This document shows positions 29,418 through 41,142 of a DNA stretch of 64,000 nucleotides, piece by piece. A program made the translations under genes and the position numbers. How positions within the stretch are numbered: position 1 is the first letter of the stretch; each line of letters begins with the position of its first letter. The notes under the pieces are model-generated. The model saw only the letters and a program-made list of their open reading frames with translations, was not told the origin of the DNA and did no database searches. The stretch covers positions 17,856,001-17,920,000 of the forward strand of contig OZ038526.1 in NCBI GenBank assembly GCA_964036665.1. The letters are read 5' to 3'. Source of the DNA: Gordius sp. MW1 (taxonomy: Eukaryota; Nematomorpha; Gordioida; Gordea; Gordiidae).

Positions 29418-29741
29418 TTAAGCATTAAATAGCCTCATCTCCACATGATCCCCTCCTTTGCACTTGTTTTTTGCCTCCGACCCACTGAGCCCAAAAGGCA
29501 GCCGAGGATAAGCAAATAACCCCTTGTATCCGTCAATGGTTAAATAACCACTGGTCCTCCCGGAAACAGGCAATTGTACATAAGCACTGGCCAAATCGAT
29601 CTTCGAATACCATCGACAGCCACCCAACTGTGCTATTTCCTCGAACCGGAGCCGGGAGTACTTAACATCCCTTACGCACTGGTCAAGAGTTAACCGAAAA
29701 TTCACGCATAATCTTAATTTCCCAACACCCCCCTTCCTCAC
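29418..29741 (-). pseudogene. Ty3/gypsy reverse transcriptase fragment
   Basis: Minus strand reads LRLCVNFRLTLDQ, YSKIDLASAYVQLPV and FAYPRLPFGLSGS: RT blocks of the K02A2.6-like Ty3/gypsy group (family forms VDFR, DLxxAYxQ, FxRLPFGL). The YxDD block and everything beyond are missing, and the upstream edge is a 56-base C run. Confidence 0.85.
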
Positions 29742-29746
29742 TAAAG

Positions 29747-29802
<56 letters not shown>
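29747..29802. repeat. Homopolymer C run, 56 bases
   Basis: Uninterrupted cytosines directly at the edge of the Ty3 RT fragment. It is the longest of many G/C runs in the window and could be partly an assembly artefact. Confidence 0.95.
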
Positions 29803-30116
29803 AGTTAAATTCCTTCGACCATGTATCAATCCATTCCCACCTCCCTTCTATTAAGCAAGCCGTACCCAATTTTATATAAACACGTCGCCGTTACTGTTTT
29901 TCTCGAACATTTAAGGCTAATGCGCCATAGAAAACAATACAAGTTTAATTCTAATCCAATTAAATACAAATTGCACTAACCTACGTAATAAGCAAAATAT
30001 ACATGAAATATAAAGAACTACTACTTTTACAATATTAACAATAACTAATTTATATAGTTTTATATACAAAATAAAAATCCAAGTAACAGCATGCAAAAAT
30101 ACACTTCTCCACTCTT

Positions 30117-30404
30117 TTAGTCATGCCTCAACGCGCCTCTGACATTCCCTCTAAGTCCCTCCCCTCGACAAATGAAACATACAAGTTCCTGATCATTCCT
30201 CGGACATGACCTCATTCCATGTCCTAATTCCCCATATTTATAACATTTTAAATTATTGCTATTAAACAGCTTTCGCCCCTCACATGTTGCGCATTTTTTT
30301 AACCCGGCCATAATACCAGATATACATACATTGAAAAGAAACCCTACACAAAAAAAAATTACATACATATAATATTCCGCCACGTCTTTATTTTTAATAT
30401 ACAT
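30117..30404 (-). pseudogene. Ty3/gypsy Gag zinc-knuckle fragment
   Basis: Minus strand reads KCYKYGELGHGMRSCPR followed by a second Cys pair (CFICRGEG). This is a CCHC nucleocapsid knuckle in which the second Cys is replaced by Tyr. Lies upstream (minus sense) of the RT fragment, in the usual Gag-Pol order. Confidence 0.6.
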
Positions 30405-30719
30405 TATAAATTAATCAGGAATTTTAAAATAACTCTACACAATAATTTCTTAATTTCAAACAAATTAGCCAAAATAATGCAAGTAATCACTAAAATCACT
30501 AATCTAAACATATACTTACGTGATCCCAAATTTTTGTTTGCCTCGAAATTGCCCCGTATATAAGTGTTACTCAGAACGTTCCCACAGTGCAATAACTCGT
30601 TTTAGCTGCGCGTTTTTATTGTTGGCGGTAAACTTGAAGTCCGATTGCCGCTGTGCGTTTGAGCAGATGTTACTATGCTTTTTGAATTCCCGATTTTTTC
30701 TAACGATCTTCTAGGTTTT

Positions 30720-31620
30720 CTTAGATTAATATTCACAAGGCTTCAATTTAATCGGTACAGGACTTAGAATTCTTATCTCAGAATTAGGACCAGAATATAG
30801 ACAATCCCAAATATGATTTTATTCTTTTAGGATTTTCAGCAAACTGTTTTTTCTTTCTTTTCACGTTGGGCGCCTGTTTTATATCTCCAAATATAATTAT
30901 TAACTAATTCCCTTTATTCAAACTCCCATAGTGATAATGATTTGCTCCAGTGAGCATTGCTCACTGTGAGCTCTGTCCCCTCACAAGGTAGGATACAGTA
31001 TGAGATGAAAATGCTCGAGAGGCGAAGGGGTAGTAGCAAAAAGTTACTCATGTATAGAGCTGTGTGCCTGAGCAGCATTATAAGTTAACTAACAGTTAAA
31101 TATGAGCAAATGCTATGAGCAAGCAGTTTCTCTAAACTGCTCATAGCATCTCATATCACATTATAATGTGATGTTTTGTTTTAATCGCTCTTGCCCATCT
31201 GGCGAAATCCCGTTGTGGTGAATTTTCTAATAATTTGCTAATATTAGGCAAATAATAATCTAAAGTTAAATTAAAGTTAAGCAACATATAATGTTAACAC
31301 TAATTTTGATTATTTTCTGTCAGGAATATAAATAATTCTGTTTTGCAATTAACTTTTACAAGTTATATGTCATTGGAACATACATACATACATACATACA
31401 CTTAGGTTAAATTTTGTATAGGTTAGGGTTACTAATTACTATATATTGCAATTATAACAAAAATAATATATATTGTATATATAAATCATATATTCTATAT
31501 ATATATATAATTAATAAGCACACTTTTTTGCAACTTTTATGACTTTTCGCCAGCTGTTAATTTCGCCAGATGGATTGGATTCGTTTTAATACATTCTGTT
31601 GTTCAACAATAATATGGCTA
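30720..31620. other. Non-genic, inverted GAGCA motifs
   Basis: Contains inverted words such as TGAGCATTGCTCA and GCTATGAGCA / TGCTCATAGC (30950-31150); similar words occur at 32840-32880. They may be the ends of an unrecognised element. No coding frame recognised. Confidence 0.3.
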
Positions 31621-31625
31621 TTTGC

Positions 31626-31885
31626 ATAGGCGTAAGTAGGATTCCCTCAAGGGGGGGGGGGTGTTATAAAATTTTTAAGATCAAATTTTTTTGTACCGAT
31701 TTTTTGGGGTTCTAAATGTTTTGTTTCCTAAAAGTTTAAAGTGATATTCGCGTAAAAATAATAAAATACAAAAAGTAAAATTCCAACAAATATTTTTTTA
31801 TAAATATACAATGTAAAAATTATATAAATTTAAAATCACGGGAGGGGTTCTAATCGGAAAACCACCCCCTCCCTACGCAAATGGC
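31626..31885. mobile_element. MITE with G run, divergent ends
   Basis: Left CATAGGCGTAAGTAGGATTC with CCTCAAGGGGGGG, right ACCCCCTCCCTACGCAAATG. Related in design to the 25711-26449 element. Confidence 0.5.
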
Positions 31886-31899
31886 TATTTGTTATGGAT

Positions 31900-32600
31900 T
31901 TATATTTTTTAAGGCGAATTTTTTTGCAATTTTCTTTATATATGGCTAAAATATATTTTGATATTAAAATTTATTTTTTATACATGCCAAAATTTTCTGT
32001 CTCACCCAGATGATAATAATTTTTTTGACAATTTTAATATGGTTTAACTTTATATTTTATCGTTTTAAAGAACAGGTGTAAATGTTATAATTTTATTAAA
32101 GGTGCGAACTAATTTTTTTTCTCGATTTTCTTTGTATATATCTTAAATGATTTTTAAGATTTATGTTTCATAAATGGCGAAATTATGTTTTATTGTATAA
32201 ATATTTTTTTGACATTTTTAATTTGACTTAATATTTCTAAATATTTATTTAATAATATTTTTAGTCCAGGTCACAATGCAAAGTTTTATAAAAGGTGGGA
32301 AATTTTGCTTTATAGAATATTCTATATAGATGGCTAAAATCTGTTTAGTGATTTCAAAATTTACGCCTTTATACCTGCCAAAATGTTTTATTGTTTTAAA
32401 TATAAATTTTTGAATATTCTGTCTCACCCAAATTAATAAATATTTTGACATTTTTAATATGGTTTTTTAAGCCAGGTTACAATGTGATAGTTTTATTAAA
32501 GGTGTGAATTAATTTATTTTAGCAAAAGATATTGAAATTTATTGTTTAAAACATGGCAAAAAATTTTTTATTTACATATATTTTATTTAGATGTCTTATA
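31900..32600. repeat. Degenerate tandem repeat, about 200 bp
   Basis: Successive blocks repeat TTTTAATATGGTTT, a 'GGTGCGAACTAATTT' phrase and 'TATATGGCTAAAAT'. Roughly four divergent units, AT-rich, no coding. Confidence 0.4.
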
Positions 32601-33747
32601 TCTTTTTTAGTTCAAATTAAAGTATTGACACCAAATCACCATTATTATTTTATTAAATAGGTTAAGCGAATAATAAAATGGGGAGAGGAGAACTTTTTAA
32701 AATAAAAATAACAACGTTTCATGCTATGAGAGATAGGGAAGAGGGGGTAGGCGATATGTCACATAAGACATAAGTAATTAACACATTTGCTGAGGAGATT
32801 AATTGCGAATGTCACATAATTAATTAACACATTCGTTGAGCAAAATGGATGAGCAACTTGCTATTAGCAATTGCTCGTACAAAACTACTTTTATTTAAAG
32901 TTGTTAACAAACTAATATTCCTACTGCTTGAGCTTGTATTTGCTGTTACAACTTAACATCCTAAGCATTTTACCCCTCTTGATGACAAAGCTTATGCGTC
33001 CGAGCACATATGCTAGCTATGTGTTTACGTCCAAGTCGGAGCTTTAGAGCAACTTAACTACTATACCAAACCAATACAAATTATATTTAAATTGCGTTGT
33101 TCTCATAATACAAAAATGGTATCTCGTTTGTAGGGAAATTAATTAATAATGATATTCGACTCTTCTGTCTCTAATACGAATCTCTTGCTTTCTATGTCTT
33201 GCGCCAGTTGTTATTATCCCTTGAGTCTTTTACGTTATTGCGCCAGTTGTTATATTTCCTTTTTTCCCCGCTTACTATCGTCCAGCATCTGGTAATTACC
33301 CCTATGCTTCTAGTTGCTAGTATTCAAAGACTCTTTCCCCAAAACTCATATATATGACATATATGACTGATTCTCGTTTATCTCGTCACTACCACCATCT
33401 CGCTAATTATTATTCTATTATCTAGAAATTTGCGGCTATCTTCTTTTAATCACGTGAAGGTATTATCAGGTAGACTATTTTTTATAAAAAAATTTGCTTT
33501 AAATTTTTTGGAAACACCTAGTTTTAAAGTTACATTTAATTTATGCGATTTGATAAATTGCACTTAGATATATTAAAAAAATCGATATTTATTTTATCTA
33601 AATTGAAATTAACTTTCCTATCAATTTAATTAAAAAAAAACCCAATCATGCGGACACTTTAAATGGCATTGGTTTTTTGAATTATTTGTGTTATTTAAAT
33701 AATTGGATTGTTATTTAACAAATTAATCTGCGGCCTTGCTTAGTTTC

Positions 33748-33835
33748 ATGGGCGTAGCCAGGGGGGGGCCGCCCCAAATTTTTTTTAATGCAAAAACCCT
33801 TTAAATTTTTATGTTTTGCCCCTCCTTAACCCTCG
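33748..33835. mobile_element. MITE fragment, CATGGGCGTAGCC family
   Basis: Intact left end CATGGGCGTAGCCAGGGGGG; the right end is lost after a CCCCTCC stretch. Confidence 0.55.
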
Positions 33836-33861
33836 AGAGCATCCCTGAAAATCCCGAACGC

Positions 33862-34405
33862 GAGAGCATTCGTGGGATATATTTGACCCCATTTTTAACT
33901 TCTTATAACGTTTAAAATATTCTTTTTAAACCTTTCAAATTTTAAACATGTGTTTATAAAGGTCTTAGGATTGATGGTATAAATTTTGATATGAATCTAA
34001 TTAGTACAAAACTTATTAACGATTTTCTGGACCCACATTTTTATTTTAATTATTTTAAAGCTTCCCCTCATTTTACCTCTTGACATCATATACCTTAAAA
34101 TAAATCAAAATAAACGTGTATAAAAACACAAATTGTAAAAGAAATCATCAAAAAAAAAATACATACATTTTTTGCAATAGAAAAAAACTTAGGTGATAGC
34201 ATTCGTGGGGTACACAGGACCCCTGTGGCCAAAAAGATGCTATATTTTTAAAAAGTAATGGACCAAAAGTTATAAAATTTCCCTCAAACTTAGTTCTTGG
34301 TAAAATATTAGGCTACTGAAAAGGCCAGATCAATTCGCTTTTAAACGCGTTTTATATTTAAGTTTATAACTATCGTAAGGTCCGTGGTACCCCACGAATG
34401 CTCTC
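33862..34405. mobile_element. MITE with GAGAGCATTCGTGGG inverted ends
   Basis: GAGAGCATTCGTGGG at the left and CCCACGAATGCTCTC at the right are perfect 15-bp inverted repeats about 544 bp apart. A further AGCATTCGTGGGGTAC lies inside at about 34199. Non-coding; no clear duplication. Confidence 0.75.
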
Positions 34406-34822
34406 ACACCCGGTCAGCTAATTTATTACAAAGCCCTTGTAATTTTCCTAAAGAACATTAAACAATATAAGATATATATACTCAAGATGTTATAATAATC
34501 ATGCAAGAAATAATACAATTTTCTTGCTAATATTTTAGATTTTTAAAAGGTATGATTGGAGCCACCTTTCTTTATAGTATATGAAACACAAAAAAATCCA
34601 TGATTTTGTAACGGGCTCAGCCAGCCTTACTATGCCCTGCCCGTGTTCGCTAAGTTATTGTTTAAAAAGGGTTGGGACTTGTTTAGCAGGAACCTTGAAC
34701 ACTAATTCCTAGTAAACGTACTACTAATACAATAATTTATTCACACACAAAATAGTTATTACAAAACAGCTGTAAGAAGAATATATATGATATCGTCAAT
34801 ACGTTGCAACGTCGATAATTCA

Positions 34823-34881
34823 CTTTTTATATAATACAAGCTATTATTAATCCCTGCATGGAAAGGTTACAAATCCTTACA
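34823..34881 (-). repeat. Ty3/gypsy LTR start (fragment 1)
   Basis: On the minus strand begins TGTAAGGATTTGTAACC directly after the pol stop codon. Repeated in the same orientation at 36421-36480. Confidence 0.6.
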
Positions 34882-35755
34882 CCTCATCCTTTCAAATTGA
34901 GGGACCACCAGGTCCGTGCTGTCCCGCCCTGGAGTATTTCCCAATAAGGTCATCTCTTCCTCAGGGCTGACCACGGCCTGACTGGTGTCCATTGTAACCT
35001 CTTCCACCCGTACTGGCTCTGTCGTCGTCAACGTTTCTACCGGCGTTATCGAAACCACCGGCGCCACCGATTCTACCGGCGCTACCGTTCTTTCCTGCCT
35101 GGCTGGCCTTGAAGGGATTCTCCGCCTACACATCGGCATTCGGTGTCAGCTTCTGCCCCCCGGCAAAAGTCTTTGGTTGGCCGTATTGCTGCCGCCTGTC
35201 TAGCCTGCGGACCACGTGCCGGTCTTCCTCTTTCTCCCGTCCTCGCCTCGGGACGTATCTGCCGATCTTGTCAACGTTGCGTCATAGTCGTTCGGGTTGA
35301 GCGCGGGGCCACATCTAGTTGACGCACCTGGTCAACTCGTCCAGCTAAACCCCGCGATTGGCCAGAGTGTCTGGGTACCGCGTTGCTCTGCCTACACGCA
35401 TTAGGTCTCCCTGCCTCCTGACGAGTTGTCCGTCTCTGTCTACCCGCCGCCCTTTCCTCCGTGTGGGTGTTTTCGTGGCGCACGCTAACGTAGGGTTTCA
35501 TGCGCCGTCGCTCTCGAACCTCAAACACGATCGGTCTAGGCCGTCCCTTACGTTCGTGGTCTAGTGCTCTCAATCGCACCTCTACGATCACCCATTCGGT
35601 TCGATATTCCATCTAGATAAAATATAAAAAGATTATTAATGTATATCAAATTAGAGCGTAACTGCTCCACGTGTCGCACGTGGCTACCCGGAGAAGCTAG
35701 CACTTCTATCTCGTACATTTTAGTACCTTTCTGAGATAGGATCTTAGCTTCTAAC
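34867..35755 (-). pseudogene. Ty3/gypsy pol 3' end (inverted half)
   Basis: Minus strand. From 35755 down: integrase C-terminal segment, then a basic, Arg-rich region (35271-35612) and an acidic, Thr/Val/Pro-rich tail (34867-35139). The first about 130 bp (35625-35755) are an inverted copy of 36300-36427. Confidence 0.65.
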
Positions 35756-36420
35756 CAGAGTACACCTGGACTTCTTTGATTTTGAAGGAAAACGATACAT
35801 TATTCTCCTAGATGCGCACTCGGGTTGGGTTGAATATAAACAAGTGAGCAAGTTATCTACAGAAGTAGTGGTCGATTTCTTAAAAAATCTTGCAGGTGCG
35901 TATGGTATACCGAAGAAGATTGTATCCGACAACAGCACAGCTTTTGCCAGCGTCGAGTTCAAACAATTTTGTAGTAAATGGGGAATACAACATTTACTTA
36001 CACCTCCGTATCATCCGAGTATGAATGGACTCGCGGAAAGGCACGTGGCGGTGGTGAAACGATGGTAGAAGAACGCTAAGGTCGAGATGGAATGGGACTT
36101 GGCTCTATCGACTTTACCACAATGTCGCACCAAGGTTCCCTTCTCGACAACCGGTTAGCGAGATATTCCTGGGCCGTTTACCACACAAGCCGGTTGATAC
36201 GATGCTACAATCCGTACAATTGGATCCGACATCACAGGGCGATGCTAAATTTAAAATCGGTGATGCTGTGTGGGCGCGTAATTATATAGGAAAAGAGAAA
36301 TGGTTAAAAGCTAAGATCCTATCTCAGAAATGTACTAAAATGTTCGAGATAGAAGTGCTAGCTTATCCGGGTAGCCACGTGCGACACGTGGAGCAGTTAC
36401 GCTCTAGATTGATATAATAA
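35756..36420 (+). pseudogene. Ty3/gypsy integrase fragment
   Basis: Plus strand. Catalytic core with the DD-E pattern: HLDFF (first Asp), SDNSTAF (second Asp), NGLAERHV (Glu). A TAG at 36066 and frame breaks follow; the C-terminal chromatin-binding-like segment (VWARNYIGKEKWLKAKI, then RHVEQLRSRL) resumes at 36202-36417. Not functional. Confidence 0.8.
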
Positions 36421-36480
36421 TCTTTTTATATAATACAAGCTATAATACTAATCCCTGCATGGAAAGGTTACAAATCCTTA
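36421..36480 (-). repeat. Ty3/gypsy LTR start (fragment 2)
   Basis: Second copy of the 34823-34881 block, joined directly to the plus-strand integrase at a shared CTTTTTATATAATA stretch. That suggests a short-homology junction. Confidence 0.55.
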
Positions 36481-36809
36481 CAGTTATATTACGGCCCGTC
36501 CCCCTTAAATTTTTTTTAGAGCAAAAGCCCGGTCAACCTGTTGATTTTTTAAACAGTTTAAACATTCTTTTACTAAAAAATCATAGTTGTTTTGATTTAA
36601 TTTTAGATATTTGGCGTTGGGAGGAAAAACTAGGCCAGGTATTTAAATTTTAACAAAATTTTGGGCTGTTCAGAAATTTGTTTATAATTTTTGTTATTAT
36701 TGTTTAATGTTTATCATATTTTTGGAGACAATCAAAAATATTTTACAAACATATGTTAAAGTTGGAAATAACCACGCTCTCCCTACATTGAATTGATATT
36801 TTCACTAAG

Positions 36810-36939
36810 ACATACCTCCAATACGCACCCCAACCTCCTATGGGCCATCGTTACAGGAACAACCCCGGAGCGTATAACAACGGGGGAAACTACAACCGAA
36901 CCTACTGGCAATCCTCTCAATTCGATAACTACCCCCAAC
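36810..36939 (+). CDS. ZMYND8-like exon, Gln/Asn-rich N-terminus
   Basis: Reads YAPQPPMGHRYRNNPGAY then NNGGNYNRTYWQSSQFDNYP. Acceptor TTTCACTAAG, consensus donor GTAAGT, one base left over that completes CAG with the next exon. Low-complexity, no domain. Assigned to this gene by phase and composition. Confidence 0.6.
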
Positions 36940-37640
36940 GTAAGTTAGCATAAGTGGCCGTGTTTAATTTGCCTTAAGGTTTTTTCGTAAATCGCATCGG
37001 ATGCTTATGTCAAAATTACTGGGGTGTTCGCCCACCCCCATCTTTTATCTGAAAGAAATTCTGGTATCCATGTGCGTGTTGTGTTCACTTGTAATGAGTA
37101 GTGTTTAACTAGCGCGTCTTATTAGACCTAGGCTGTAAAAAGTAGTAATAAGATTTAGGACCATAAGTATCAAAAGTGTTTATCGTGAGATGCGCGCTTC
37201 CTTGATGTAAGGTCCGTTTTTTTAATGCACCCCTCCCCTATGATGTGCCGTATTACTTATACATGACTGCACATAGTGTTGATGGCAATAATAACTAGCT
37301 CACCACTAACATACCTAATAGCACATCCAAGTCTCCGAAAAAAAATATACTAATGGTGGATTTGCACCTTACCCATTAATTAAAAAAAGGACTAGCACCT
37401 ATAGTATGGCTATGTCATGCACAGCATAATATCACTCGAGCTGACCATGACCGCTTCCGTTACATCACTAATGAGGTTGTGGCGATAAAATAAAACAGGA
37501 AAAAATGTTCTTAAAGTGCTTTTCAAGCAACTCTTCAAATTGGCGGCTTCAATCGTAATGAACTTAATTGTAGTTGAGATAAAAAGAACTAAGTATGTGA
37601 ATAGCTTGACGAGGGTGCACCCCGATGCGTGTGCTATTAA

Positions 37641-38331
37641 TAGAGCCCTGCAAAATGAAAATTTTTCTGCCCGGCCAGAGCCCGACGTCTCAGTTTTTAT
37701 TTTGCCCGAGCTCGAACGACTTTTTTATTTTTGGCTCGACCCAATTTTTAAAATATAAAATTTTATAAATTTTTTTTAAAATTTTCAAAATTTTTTGAAA
37801 TTTTTTGAAAATAATTTTACCATCTGTAAATACATAATGCATCAAATTGTTATTACTCTTAATTTACTACTAGGATGAGTTTGAAATCATTTCACTCTCT
37901 ACAATTTATTCGGCTAATATTTTAAAACTATAAATCTAACTTTATAAAATATATTTTATCTAACAGTTCCAAATAAAAACTTTTTAAAAAATATTTTTTT
38001 ATTTAATTTCTAAAGTTACAGCTACTATAATATACTTAAAAAAAATTTGCAATTAGGTACTATATTTAAATAATATTTGCATTTTAGGTCAAAATATTAT
38101 AATAGACAGGGGAAAATGGCTTAAGCTTGGAACCTATATTCGGTATGGTGTACAAAGATAATTATTTAATATCGAGTTAAGTTTGTTTAAATCATATTTT
38201 AAAATAGATTAGTTTGCTTTAGTCAATTCGGGCATCGGGTCGGACCGCCTCATCAGGCCCGACCCGAGCCCCGATTGTTTTATTAAATGCAACCGTACGG
38301 GTCGGGCTTCGGGCGGCCCGTGCAGGGCTTA
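37641..38331. mobile_element. Non-autonomous hAT-like element, old copy
   Basis: Left end TAGAGCCCTGCAAAATG, right end CGTGCAGGGCTTA; GC-rich CCCGACCCGAGCC subterminal repeats. Same family as 39379-40029; flanks no longer match. Confidence 0.8.
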
Positions 38332-38404
38332 GCCATATGTTAATGGGCTTTTTTAAAAGTGATATCTTTTTATTTTTAGGATATCAACGTGGTTATGTTA
38401 GAAC

Positions 38405-38570
38405 TAGAGCTGTTAAAGTTACTATTACACAGTAACTAGTTAAGTTACAGTTACTTTCAAAAAAATGTAACCAATTACAGATACAGTTACGCTTTTTCAA
38501 AAGTAACTGAATACAGTTCCAGTTACTCACCTGATGGAACTAATTACATTAAAAGTTACTCGGGTTAATT
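38405..38570. mobile_element. GTTAC-repeat element end (fragment)
   Basis: Repeated AGTTACAGTTAC and AGTAACTG words in both orientations, the style of hAT subterminal repeats. Only one end is visible. Confidence 0.45.
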
Positions 38571-39017
38571 ATAAAAATTAATATATTTTATTCACATATT
38601 AGAATAAAAATCACAGGGTAATAAATATATGGTGATTCAATTCCAACTATACCTTATATTCTATATAGTCGTCTAATAACCCTAGTCAACAAATAATGGT
38701 CTTGTGTAAATAACCAAGAAACGGTCAACATATTCTGATAGAGTTTTTTGTGGTGAACACAAATATGTTTTTCGTTTTTTTTCCTATACGTCAAGTTTTT
38801 TATATATTTCGATTCAAAGTTGCGAAAATGACCGTTTTTGACCCTTTTCGATGCCCAATGGAGCGATATTGAATGGCTAATAATTTTTTTTAAACCTCTA
38901 AGTGGTAGAACCAACTTAGGGTAAAAAATTGTAAAGTAATTTTTTCGCCTAATGTTTTTACTTTTTTCAATATATCGAATTTCAATTAGTCCCTATGCGA
39001 AGCGGCATCCTTTGAGC

Positions 39018-39072
39018 CTCCCTCCCTCCCTCCCTCCCTCCCTCCCTCCCTCCCTTCCTCCCTCCCTCCCTC
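39018..39072. repeat. (CCCT)n microsatellite
   Basis: About 13 units of CCTC with one CTTC and one CTCT interruption. Confidence 0.95.
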
Positions 39073-39378
39073 TCTATTTAATTGGGTTTATAACACTATA
39101 CTCGTGGTGCATGTGAGTGATTGATGGATGATGTGGGGGTGTCTAAGAGTAGTGGCGTAATACGAGCTATTACTACTACTACTACTACGCCTCTCACAGG
39201 ATGGCTATTATTTTTGAATCATGTATGTTAGGAATACGCATACGGATCATTTGCAAATTTTAAAAAATTGTATTCAACACGCTCTCCAGCCCCCTTCCCT
39301 CCAAAATAAATATTTTTTAAAACGGTGCGATATTGCCAAATATATCAAAAATATCACTGAGAATTAATGTGTCATAGT

Positions 39379-40029
39379 TGGAGCCCTGCAAAATGAAAAT
39401 TTTTCTGCCCGAGCCCGGCCCGAGCTCGAAGTCTCTGTTTTTATTTTGCCCAAGCCCGGCATGAGCCCGAACGACTTTTTATTTTTGGGCCCGACCCGAG
39501 CCCGAACCCGACTCGATTTTTCAAGAGAAAATTAAAAAAAAAATATTTTAAAATTTTTGAAAATTATTTCACCATATAAATACAAAACATAAAGCATTAA
39601 ATTGTTTTTACTCATAATTTACAACTAGGATAAGTGTAAAATAAAATTCGTTTTCACTCCCTACAATTTATTCAACTAAATGAATATCTAACTATTTAAA
39701 GTATTTACCTAACAGTTCCAGAAAAAACACTTTTTAAAATATTTCTTTATTTTAATTCTAATGTAAAGGCTACTAGGAATATATTTAAATACCAGAATAA
39801 GATTTGCAATTTAGGCCAAAATATTTTAATAGACAGGGGGAAAAAGCTGACGTGGAAATATTATGTATGGTGTACGAAGATAATTTTTAATATCTAGTTG
39901 AGTTTGTTTAGATCATATTTTATAAAAGATTAGTTTGCCTTAGTCAATTCGGGCCAGGCTCGGGCGTCGGGTCGGGCCGCCGTCGGGTTCCGGCCGGGTC
40001 GGGCTTCGGGCGGCCCGTGCAGGGCTCTA
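39379..40029. mobile_element. Non-autonomous hAT-like element with exact 8-bp duplication
   Basis: Left end TGGAGCCCTGCAAAATG, right end CGTGCAGGGCTCTA; identical flanks GTCATAGT (39371-39378, 40030-40037). Subterminal CCCGAGCCCGGCCCGAGC and GGTCGGGCCGCC arrays. About 651 bp, in the ZMYND8-like intron. Confidence 0.93.
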
Positions 40030-40170
40030 GTCATAGTGTATACACATTTTACAGGCATTTTTATTGCTATTTTTATACATCAAATTATCATTTAAGCTAA
40101 TGTTATATTTTTAAATACAATTTTTTTATGTTTCACAATGCTCATCATTGTAAAATATTGGAAATTTGAG

Positions 40171-40334
40171 AGAATCGACAACAACAACAGCTACAACATA
40201 CTCATATTAATGACCCTAACCCCGTTAATCGCTACGGTCGCTCGGCCCAGCAACCGCAGCAACAACAATATTTACCCCAAGTTAACCAATTCACCATCAC
40301 CAACCCCGCCCCCTCCTCCACCCGTAAAACTTAA
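40171..40334 (+). CDS. ZMYND8-like exon, Gln-rich segment, ends in TAA
   Basis: Joins the upstream exon in phase and reads QQQQLQHTHINDPNPVNRYG then QQPQQQQYLPQVNQFTITNP, stopping at TAA 40332. The sense continues better in the next frame (VKLNLNGVSSVSATTET, to 40486), which points to a frameshift between about 40300 and 40335. The acceptor (AAATTTGAG) is weak. Confidence 0.5.
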
Positions 40335-40477
40335 TCTGAACGGCGTCTCTTCCGTAAGTGCAACAACCGAGACCGCCACTCCCCCAGCAACCGTCGCCGA
40401 AGTGGAAGGCGGGAGAGGCGATCCACCACCTACCACCCCCACCACTAGCTTCCACTTGAATAAACGGCCGGGCGGCT

Positions 40478-40897
40478 TTGTCATCTAGCCCCCCTGTTTC
40501 CTCCGATCGCAAGAGGGCTAAATGGACCTCTACTAACGACCCCTCATCCGCTTCTTTGGTGCCGCCCAAATTTGGGAGAGCGGCTCGGGGTGCCGAAAGA
40601 TCGATGGTAGGCTTTTCTTTAGAAATTTATGTTACACGGGATTACCAAATTACGCTACTTAATTTTATCCCTTATCCTCGTTGCTGGGACCGATATTGTT
40701 GGGTGTGCCATCTGCTGGATCCTAAATCGCCCAAGTTTGATTTAGGCAATGCTGATAGCGCCACCATGCTAAATTGCTCAAAGGGTCCCAGGAGTTTTCA
40801 TGAGGGTTGTCGCTTATCAACCAAATACCAACCCTCCGTGGCTAGCGAAGGGGCTCAACAACACCTCCCCTCACCTTTTGTGTGTCCTGAATGCCAG
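40478..40897 (+). CDS. ZMYND8-like exon, PHD finger
   Basis: A Ser/Pro/Lys-rich lead (SSPPVSSDRKRAKW) is followed by RYCWVCH, MLNCSKGPRSFHEGC and FVCPECQ, the ZMYND8 PHD layout. The fourth zinc ligand (Cys in the family, CxxCPRxYH) is Gly here. About 20 extra residues sit between YCWVCH and MLNC, and the span before the last Cys pair is also longer. Donor GTAGGT, phase 0. Confidence 0.8.
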
Positions 40898-41142
40898 GTA
40901 GGTTTTTGTTTCACGCAACTCTTTGGTATTATTTTACATTTATAATTAACTAGCTGTGCCTGCCAAGCGTTGCTTTGGCTTAGTCCTATTAACTAAAAAA
41001 TTAGTATGAATTAATAGAACATATATGAAAAATTTAATATGAATATAGATAAATATTAGACTTATACATTTTATATATCGAAATGCGGCGCAAATTTTAT
41101 CACGTCATGGATTTTATGAACCCACTATTTTTAGTATATATA

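Larger units (their letters stand above)
36940..40170. other. ZMYND8-like intron with two hAT-like elements
   Basis: A 3.2 kb intron. Holds hAT-like elements at 37641-38331 and 39379-40029, a GTTAC-rich element end at 38405-38570, a (CCCT)n tract at 39018-39072 and a short (ACT)n at 39170-39186. Confidence 0.6.

Noticed and set aside
38654-38914. 86-codon minus-strand frame
   Set aside because: Low-complexity AT-rich sequence in an intron; no recognisable domain.
40138-40488. Separate 116-codon gene starting at ATG 40138
   Set aside because: The first part overlaps intron sequence, and the frame continues the low-complexity N-terminus of the ZMYND8-like gene; the ATG has no support.
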